Both the position numbers and the translations under genes were made by a program. A DNA stretch of 53,141 nt from CAZKGE01 sp964636405 (lineage in GTDB: Bacteria; Bacillota; Clostridia; Christensenellales; CAG-138). The notes under the pieces were generated by a model. That model made no database searches, was not told the origin of the DNA, and saw nothing but the letters and a program-made list of their open reading frames with translations. Positions 47,925 through 53,141 of this stretch are shown piece by piece. The DNA lies in NCBI GenBank assembly GCA_964636405.1, contig CAZWSI010000015.1:1-53141 (forward strand), read 5' to 3'. Positions within the stretch are counted from its first letter, which is position 1. Each line of letters starts with the position of its first letter.

Positions 47925-49453
47925 AAAAGAATAAAAGCGTTTGGCTCACTTTGCTGCTGCTCGCCGTCATGACGAGCGTATATATGAGCCGGCTGGACGG
48001 AACCTTTCAAACCGATTCGGAAACCCACGCCACCGGCGTGCTGCTCGCGGCGCAAAACGGCGTTCAAACGGGCGGCTTTGGGCTGGGCCGCTATTACGAT
48101 CTTACGATCAACGGCCATAACGGCGAGCGGTATTATCTGAGCGAGGCCGAGCTGCTCAACAACGCGGATTTTGCAAACGGCTATGCGCAAACGCGCCCCG
48201 CTGTGGCCGTGCCGAACAACCCCTATACCGAAAAGGTCTTTGTGCCCGGCAATACGGTGCGCTTTGCGGGCGGGCAGACGCGCACGATTACGGACACGCT
48301 CACGGCGGGCGGCTATCGAATCGTGTCGCTTGCCGGGGACGCGCTGCTTGGCGAAGGGGCATGCGGCCCGCTTGCCGCTTGCCGCGTGCTCGACGCGGCC
48401 GGCACGGCGCTAAGCGGCTATGTGTTCGAGCCCTATGAATCCCAGCTTGGGCTGCACGGCTTTGTCTACTATGCCGCCCAGCGCGCCTATGACCGTTTGG
48501 CGGGCGAAAACGCGGGCCTGCTTACAGGCCCGCTGCGGGCGGGCGCGGCGTTTTTTATGGCCCTGACCGCGCTGCTGCTGGTGCTTCAGCTCAGGAAACG
48601 CTATAATCTGCTCGCGGCTGGCATCGCTTGGGCGGTCTTTACGCTCTCGCCCTGGATCGTCAACTTTGCAAACAAGCTCTACTGGGTGGAGTTCACCTGG
48701 TTTTTGCCCGCGCTGGCGGGGGCGTACGCCGTGAATCATATGGATAAGCGTGCGCGCTGCGCGCTGCTGATGTTCCTCGCGGTGCTTGTGCGCAGCCTTT
48801 GCGGCTATGAGTACGTCAGCACCGTCATGCTCTCGGGTGTGGTCTTTTTGCTTGTGGAATGGCTCGCGGGCGAAAAGGGGAAGCGCCGCGCCGCCTTTTT
48901 CAGCCTGCTTGCCATCGGCCTCGCCGCGCTCCTTGGCTTTTTTGCCGCGCTCGCGCTCCACGGCCTCGCCATGGGCGGGGGGAATCTTGCCGAGGGGCTT
49001 TCTCGCATCGTCCGCGAGGTGGCGCTCAAGCGCACCTGGGGCGGCAGCGCGGATTTTGAAGCGCGGCTCGCCGCCTCGCTTGACGCCTCGCCCCTTACGG
49101 TCGTGCTGTACTATTTCCATTTTTCCACGCCGGTGCTCACGGGCCTTATCGGCGGCAAGCTCTTTCCGCTGCTCTGCGCCGCGCCGCTTGTCACCTTTGC
49201 CGTGCAGGCAAAGGGCGGGCGCGTAAACGCGCGGGAGGTCGCCTTCTATGCGCTTACGCTGCTTTCCACCCTTTCGTGGTATCTTCTGGCCAAGGGGCAT
49301 TCCTATGATCACACGCACCTCAACTTCGTGCTGTGGTACTTCGGCTTTGTGCAAAGCTGCGTCTATATCCCCGCCCGGGCGCTGCTGCACCGCTTTGCGG
49401 CTTCCGGGCGCCCAGCGCTTGTAAGCGGGCTTTTAGACGCGCCCGCGCGATAG
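47921..49453 (+). CDS. Polytopic membrane protein, GT-C-like or glycan polymerase
   Basis: The 510-residue protein has a first membrane helix (about 6-22), a large extracytoplasmic domain (about 25-200), then about eight helices. The early loop contains the acidic DSETHA, and WIVNFANKLYWVEFTWFLPALAG appears midway, reminiscent of GT-C glycosyltransferases that use polyprenyl-linked donors outside the membrane. With the GtrB-like GT2 two genes upstream, it could form a sugar-side-branch system. Exact family not recognised; a Wzy-like polymerase is the alternative. Confidence 0.7.
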   Translation: MKKNKSVWLTLLLLAVMTSVYMSRLDGTFQTDSETHATGVLLAAQNGVQTGGFGLGRYYDLTINGHNGERYYLSEAELLNNADFANGYAQTRPAVAVPNNPYTEKVFVPGNTVRFAGGQTRTITDTLTAGGYRIVSLAGDALLGEGACGPLAACRVLDAAGTALSGYVFEPYESQLGLHGFVYYAAQRAYDRLAGENAGLLTGPLRAGAAFFMALTALLLVLQLRKRYNLLAAGIAWAVFTLSPWIVNFANKLYWVEFTWFLPALAGAYAVNHMDKRARCALLMFLAVLVRSLCGYEYVSTVMLSGVVFLLVEWLAGEKGKRRAAFFSLLAIGLAALLGFFAALALHGLAMGGGNLAEGLSRIVREVALKRTWGGSADFEARLAASLDASPLTVVLYYFHFSTPVLTGLIGGKLFPLLCAAPLVTFAVQAKGGRVNAREVAFYALTLLSTLSWYLLAKGHSYDHTHLNFVLWYFGFVQSCVYIPARALLHRFAASGRPALVSGLLDAPAR

Positions 49454-49468
49454 GCCGCCACGCCCGTT

Positions 49469-49497
49469 TTGACATTATCCGCGCCGCATGGTATACT
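49469..49497 (+). promoter_or_regulatory. Strong promoter of the WbaP-type gene
   Basis: A perfect TTGACA and TATACT have a 17-bp spacer. The -10 overlaps the furthest-upstream ATG (49488) of the next frame, so translation must begin further downstream. Confidence 0.88.
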
Positions 49498-49532
49498 GGG
49501 CGTCACACTTGACGAATGAAACGGGTGGGCTT

Positions 49533-50906
49533 TTGAACGGAAATTCGCTGCGCCGTGTCGCCGGGGCCATTATGTTCTGCTGCAAGGCGGTCATCGCGCT
49601 TGCGGTGGGCGGCGCGTTTCTTTATTTGATTCTGACCGCGTACCCCGAAACGGACTTTGAGTTCAACGGGTATATCGTGTTTGAGTTTCTCTATCTGGTG
49701 GTGTTTCTGGCCTTTGCGAGCACCTACAGGTGCTTTAACATCGGCCTCGCGCACTACCGGGAGCTGGTGTTCACCTATTTTCTCGCGACGGTGACGACCA
49801 ACTTCATTATCTATTTTGTGCTGTCGCTGATTGCCAAAATGATGCTGCCCCCCCTGCCGCTTTTCCTGATGCTGCTCGTGCAGTGGGGCGCGGGGCTTGT
49901 GCTCTACGGTGGGGCCGATCTGCTGTTTTCCTATCTGCATCCCGCCCGCAACGCCATTGTGATTTGCTCCGTAAACGCCGCCGAGCTTGCTACCATCGAG
50001 AAGTTTTCATCGCTGAAGGAGCACTACGCCATTTCGGAGCTCTGCTTCGAAACCGAGCCGCTCGACACGGTTTTGCAGCGCGTCGCGCCCTATTCCACGG
50101 TGATCCTCGGCAATATCGATAACCGCCTCCGGCTGGAGGTCACCGAATATTGCTTTGAGCAGAACAAGCGCCTGTTCTATATCCCCACCGTGCAGGACAT
50201 TATCTATCATAACGCGCACGAAACCTTTATCGGCGATTCGCTGGCCTACCGCTGCCGCAATACCACCTTTACCCTCGAGCAGCTTGTGATCAAGCGCGCC
50301 ATGGACATTGGCTTTTCGCTTTTTGGCCTCGTGCTCACAAGCCCCCTCATGCTGCTCGCCGCCCTTGCCATCAAGCTTTGGGACGGCGGCCCCGTGTTCT
50401 TCCGTCAGGTTCGCTATACCCGCAACCTCACCCAGTTTACGCTCATTAAATTCCGCTCCATGATCGTGGACGCGGAAAAGGACGGCGCGCAGTTTACCAC
50501 CGAGCATGATCCCCGCGTTACGCCCGTGGGCCGCGTCCTTCGCCGCCTGCGCATCGACGAGCTGCCCCAGTTTTTCAACATTCTCCGGGGCGACATGTCG
50601 CTGGTCGGCCCCCGCGCCGAGCGCATTGAAAACGTGGATTACTACTGCGAGCTCTATCCCGAGTTCCGCTATCGCATGAAGGTCAAGGCCGGCCTCACCG
50701 GCTATGCCCAGATCTACGGCAAATACAACACCAGCTACGAGGACAAGCTCAAGCTCGATTTGCTCTATATCGAAAACTGCTCCATCGTGCAGGACCTGCA
50801 GCTCCTGTTCCTCACCCTCAAGGTGCTCGCCCTGCCCGAAAGCACCGAGGGCTTTGCCAGCGAGCGCTTTCCCTCCGACGCGCCGCCCCCGCGCACGGAG
50901 GAGTAG
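49533..50906 (+). CDS. WbaP/ExoY-type undecaprenyl-phosphate sugar phosphotransferase
   Basis: The 457-residue protein has four N-terminal membrane helices, a cytosolic CoA-binding-like domain with a degenerate Rossmann core, a re-entrant helix and a C-terminal phosphoglycosyl transferase domain. That domain has IKFRSMIVDAE, the catalytic pair D342-E343 in RIDELPQFFNIL, MSLVGPRAER and KAGLTGYAQI. It starts a lipid-linked glycan by adding a sugar phosphate to undecaprenyl phosphate. TTG at 49533 after GGGTGGG is preferred because the ATG at 49488 lies in the promoter; the next ATG is 49572. It is distinct from the short fused transferase at the left end. Confidence 0.87.
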   Translation: MNGNSLRRVAGAIMFCCKAVIALAVGGAFLYLILTAYPETDFEFNGYIVFEFLYLVVFLAFASTYRCFNIGLAHYRELVFTYFLATVTTNFIIYFVLSLIAKMMLPPLPLFLMLLVQWGAGLVLYGGADLLFSYLHPARNAIVICSVNAAELATIEKFSSLKEHYAISELCFETEPLDTVLQRVAPYSTVILGNIDNRLRLEVTEYCFEQNKRLFYIPTVQDIIYHNAHETFIGDSLAYRCRNTTFTLEQLVIKRAMDIGFSLFGLVLTSPLMLLAALAIKLWDGGPVFFRQVRYTRNLTQFTLIKFRSMIVDAEKDGAQFTTEHDPRVTPVGRVLRRLRIDELPQFFNILRGDMSLVGPRAERIENVDYYCELYPEFRYRMKVKAGLTGYAQIYGKYNTSYEDKLKLDLLYIENCSIVQDLQLLFLTLKVLALPESTEGFASERFPSDAPPPRTEE

Positions 50907-50944
50907 CACGGGCTCACCCGCACGGGCAACACAATCGCAACGCA

Positions 50945-51134
50945 AAAGCGCCGGGGTTCCGGCGCTTTCAGACCGTCAAAAGAGTCTCCGAGGATTTCTA
51001 TCCGGCTCCGGCGATTCATTCGCCGGAACGGATCGCCCGGAACGGGCGGTTTCCCTGTGTATTTCGCTGGCCGCTATCCAAAGGATAGCAAGCGAAATAC
51101 GGTTGTCCCGTCAAAAAATGAAGTTTTTCGACGG
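50945..51134. repeat. Array of hairpins in a convergent intergenic gap
   Basis: Consecutive inverted repeats occur at 50945-50968 (AAAGCGCCGG/CCGGCGCTTT), 51007-51027 (TCCGGCG/CGCCGGA), 51034-51048 (CGCCCG/CGGGCG), 51059-51100 (GTATTTCGCT, GCTATCC with their complements) and 51108-51134 (CCGTC/GACGG). The first is repeated almost exactly as the terminator at 51138-51164. The second shares GGCTCCGGCGATTCATT with 25208-25224. No gene is visible in this gap. Confidence 0.7.
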
Positions 51135-51137
51135 CTT

Positions 51138-51164
51138 AAAAGCGCCGGGGTTCCGGCGCTTTTT
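51138..51164. terminator. Bidirectional terminator between the WbaP-type gene and the DUF1292 gene
   Basis: AAAAGCGCCGG and CCGGCGCTTTT form an 11-bp stem with a GGTT loop and A/T tracts on both sides, so it works on either strand. It directly follows the DUF1292 stop on the minus strand. Confidence 0.88.
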
Positions 51165-51179
51165 GTATGCCTTCGTGCG

Positions 51180-51578
51180 TTATTTGTCCTCGCAGCCGCA
51201 GCCGCAGTGCTCGTGGGCTTCGTGCTCGCAGCCGCAATCGCATTTTTCGTCGTCGCAATCGCAATCGCCGCCGCAGCAGCATTCGTCGTCACATTCGCAC
51301 TCGTCGTCCTCGTCCCACTCCTCGAAGCGCTTTTCGACGATTTCGGTGAGCGCGTCCATCTTGTCCTCGTCGGCGGGAAGGAATTCCTCGTATTCCCCGT
51401 TTTCGACGATTTTCATGATATAGACCTCGGTGTCCTGCTCCGCTTCGTCTCCCGCGGTCTCGGGGTCGATGAGCACCGCGTACTCCTGCTCCTCATAGTC
51501 GAAATAGTCTACGATTTCAAGCTCGAATTCATTGCCCTCGTCATCGGAAAATACAACAACATCCCGTTCTTCTTCCAT
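51180..51578 (-). CDS. DUF1292 protein with a cysteine-rich acidic tail
   Basis: The 132-residue protein starts with a DUF1292 domain (about 1-85): VVVFSDDEGNEFELEIVDYF, EYAVLIDPE and VYIMKIVENGEYEEFLP. The last 43 residues hold 13 Cys and 3 His among many Asp and Glu, in strings such as DECECDDECCC and CGCGCEDK. Such a tail strongly suggests metal binding, in the manner of a metallothionein or zinc buffer. Ordinary DUF1292 proteins end near residue 90, so the tail is an addition. AAAGGTGG precedes the ATG. Transcribed alone. Function unknown. Confidence 0.85.
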   Translation of the reverse strand: MEEERDVVVFSDDEGNEFELEIVDYFDYEEQEYAVLIDPETAGDEAEQDTEVYIMKIVENGEYEEFLPADEDKMDALTEIVEKRFEEWDEDDECECDDECCCGGDCDCDDEKCDCGCEHEAHEHCGCGCEDK

Positions 51579-51628
51579 GCGTTCATACCACCTTTACGCT
51601 TTCGCGCCGCGCTGCGGCACGTATTCCT

Positions 51629-51657
51629 ATTGTATCCCAATTGCCGCAAATGTTCAA
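51629..51657 (-). promoter_or_regulatory. Promoter of the DUF1292 gene
   Basis: On the minus strand TTGAAC and TACAAT have a 17-bp spacer, about 50 bp before the start codon. No operator-like repeat was recognised nearby. Confidence 0.7.
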
Positions 51658-51749
51658 TCGTTCCGTTGGAAATATCCGCCTCATTTTCTGCCGGAATTTC
51701 AGCGGGCATAAAAATTTGTTTGGATGGATAAAACATTTTCAGCCAACTC

Positions 51750-51778
51750 TTGTAATTCCGCGCGCGACCGATTAATAT
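51750..51778 (+). promoter_or_regulatory. Promoter of the YheO-type regulator gene
   Basis: TTGTAA and TAATAT have a 17-bp spacer and lie just before the ribosome binding site AAAGGGAG...GAGGTG. Confidence 0.6.
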
Positions 51779-51802
51779 AAAAGGGAGAAACGAGGTGCTT
51801 GA

Positions 51803-52438
51803 ATGGATCTGGAATTCTTGAGACGGCTCGCCAAGGCGCTGGGAACGCATTTCGGCCCAAGCTGCGAGGTTTTGGTGCACGATTTGCGCGGAAAGAACGC
51901 GGAGCATACCATCGCCGCCATTGAAAACGGGCAGGTATCGGCCCGCAAGGCGGGCGACGGCGCATCCCGCGTGGCGCTCGAGGCGCTCTGCCGGCGGGAT
52001 GATCCCGCGCTGACTGACCGCTACGGCTATTTAACGCGCACGGGCGACGGCCGCATTCTCAAATCCTCCACGGTCTATGTGCGCGACGATAAAGGCAGCG
52101 TAGAGGGCATTTTATCCATCAATTACGATATTACGGAGTTCCTCATGGCGGAGCGCGCCATCGGCGCGCTGCTCAACGAAAAGCCGGCGGACGAAAAGCA
52201 GCCCGAGCGCATCCCCAAAAACGTGAGCGAGCTGCTCGACGAGCTCATCGAGCAGAGCGTAGCGCGCGTGGGCAAGCCCGTAGCCATGATGACCAAGGAG
52301 GACAAGATCGACGCCATCCAGTTTTTGAGCCGTTCCGGCGCGTTTCTTGTCACCAAAAGCGGCGACCGGGTATCGAAGTATTTCGGCATCAGCAAATACA
52401 CCCTGTATTCCTATATCGACGCGAAACGGGAAGAATGA
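51803..52438 (+). CDS. YheO/DauR-type transcriptional regulator
   Basis: The 211-residue protein has a YheO-like PAS domain (about 5-115: FGPSCEVLVHDLRGKNAEHTIAAIENG, YGYLTRTGDGRILKSSTVYVRD). A C-terminal DauR-like helix-turn-helix (about 150-208) ends with AIQFLSRSGAFLVTKSGDRVSKYFGISKYTLYSYID, the recognition helix. DauR controls D-arginine catabolism; relatives regulate amino-acid or diaminopropionate breakdown. GAGGTG lies 5 bp before the ATG. The next gene is a YgeY-type hydrolase, a likely target. Confidence 0.88.
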   Translation: MDLEFLRRLAKALGTHFGPSCEVLVHDLRGKNAEHTIAAIENGQVSARKAGDGASRVALEALCRRDDPALTDRYGYLTRTGDGRILKSSTVYVRDDKGSVEGILSINYDITEFLMAERAIGALLNEKPADEKQPERIPKNVSELLDELIEQSVARVGKPVAMMTKEDKIDAIQFLSRSGAFLVTKSGDRVSKYFGISKYTLYSYIDAKREE

Positions 52439-52528
52439 CTTGCGCGGCATGCAGCCATGCGGGTTTGGGAGCCGTGCGGCCTGTTGCATTACTTATCAAA
52501 CATTAAGCAGGAAAGGAACGTTTGTCAC

Positions 52529-53141
52529 ATGGATTACGAGGCCATCAAACGGGCGGCGGAGGGCTATCTGCCGCAGATGACGCGGTTTTTGCGGGATCTC
52601 ATCGCCATCCCCAGCGAGAGCTGCGAGGAGGAGGGCGTGATTCGCCGCACCATCAGGGAGATGGAAGCGCTCGGCTTCGACAAGGCGGAGATCGACCCGG
52701 AGGGCAACGCGCTGGGCTGGATGGGCGAGGGTGATAAGATCATCGCCTTCGACGGGCATATCGACACCGTCGGCATCGGCAACCGCGCCAACTGGACGCA
52801 GGACCCCTACGAAGGTTATGAAACAAGCGACATCATCTACGGGCGCGGCGCTTCCGATCAGGAAGGCGGCGTGGTGAGCGCGGTCTACGGCGCGCGCATC
52901 ATGAAGGAGCTAGGCCTCATTCCGGCGGGGTATAAAATCCTCGTCACCGCAACGGTGCAGGAGGAGGACTGCGACGGCGTATGCTGGCAGTATATCCACA
53001 ACGAGGACGGGATCACGCCCGAATTCGTCGTGTCCACCGAGCCCACGGACGGCGGCATCTATCGCGGGCACCGGGGCCGCATGGAGATCCGCGTGGACGT
53101 GCGCGGCGTATCCTGCCACGGCAGCGCGCCCGAGCGCGGCG
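52529..53141 (+). CDS. ygeY: YgeY-type M20 metallohydrolase, N-terminal part (cut by window edge)
   Basis: The visible 204 residues match the YgeY family of M20 peptidases (selenium-metabolism-associated hydrolases). MTRFLRDLIAIPSESCEEE, the metal-binding FDGHIDTVGIGNRANWTQDPYEGYE (His and Asp, about 73-97), RGASDQEGGVVS with the second Asp, and VQEEDCDGVCWQ with the catalytic Glu pair follow in order. The family hydrolyses amide bonds, often next to diaminopropionate ammonia-lyase. GGAAAGG precedes the ATG by 13 bp. The C-terminus and further operon genes lie beyond the window. Confidence 0.92.
   Translation, partial: MDYEAIKRAAEGYLPQMTRFLRDLIAIPSESCEEEGVIRRTIREMEALGFDKAEIDPEGNALGWMGEGDKIIAFDGHIDTVGIGNRANWTQDPYEGYETSDIIYGRGASDQEGGVVSAVYGARIMKELGLIPAGYKILVTATVQEEDCDGVCWQYIHNEDGITPEFVVSTEPTDGGIYRGHRGRMEIRVDVRGVSCHGSAPERG

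Noticed and set aside
1..53141. tRNA, rRNA or CRISPR arrays
   Set aside because: No cloverleaf-like tRNA with a TTCGAATC-type arm, no conserved rRNA string and no regularly spaced repeats were found by reading. A covariance-model scan would be decisive.

Overview
The window looks like a chromosomal segment of a GC-rich member of the Clostridia (Bacillota). Supporting signs are a glgB-glgC-glgD-glgA operon that includes the GlgD subunit, RqcP, DUF1292 and DUF975 proteins, a MarR/MATE pair, a BirA-BioY-biotin operon and strong purine-rich ribosome binding sites. This placement is inference from gene content. No rRNA, tRNA or CRISPR array was seen, and no intact transposase.

Left part (1-9.1 kb): the 3' end of radA, then a tightly overlapping seven-gene polysaccharide operon. 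Its first product is a natural fusion of a membrane phosphoglycosyl transferase with a WbuB-like glycosyltransferase. CapE, CapF and CapG homologues follow, the three-enzyme route from UDP-GlcNAc to UDP-L-FucNAc. Then come a GT4 enzyme, a Wzx-like flippase and a second GT4 enzyme. From 9.1 to 14.9 kb the minus strand carries the glycogen operon in the order glgB, glgC, glgD, glgA.

15.1-25.2 kb is visibly less GC-rich and looks more accessory. It holds birA-bioY-bioB-bioD-bioA with a near-perfect BirA operator over the promoter -35, a small XRE regulator, a 69-residue orphan protein, a membrane-anchored degenerate GGDEF/EAL protein, and a MarR-MATE unit. The MarR-MATE gap contains a 7-codon ORF and tandem terminator-like hairpins, a candidate attenuator.

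25.2-40.3 kb is mostly housekeeping: glycerophosphodiester phosphodiesterase, an AI-2E/YtvI-type permease, free methionine-R-sulfoxide reductase, MntP, an Ldh-family dehydrogenase, KsgA, a membrane-anchored unknown, RqcP, IspDF, AsnS, a P-type ATPase, a DUF2156 protein, a DUF975 protein, GalM and a HAD phosphatase. A 163-bp MITE-like element ends exactly at the mntP stop codon.

40.4-50.9 kb holds an SH3-repeat protein, a 143-bp foldable element with 15-bp inverted ends inside a 17-bp direct repeat, a leucine-rich-repeat lipoprotein, and a second envelope glycan operon. That operon encodes an SDR, a TIM-barrel isomerase, a flavoprotein with an unusual cysteine cluster, two GT2 enzymes, a GT-C-like membrane protein and, behind its own consensus promoter, a WbaP-type sugar transferase. 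The right end has a hairpin-rich convergent gap, a DUF1292 protein with a 13-cysteine tail, a YheO/DauR-type regulator and the start of a YgeY-type M20 hydrolase gene.

The best candidates for something undescribed are the foldable element at 41.4-41.6 kb, the MarR-MATE leader, the second glycan operon and the cysteine-rich DUF1292 protein.
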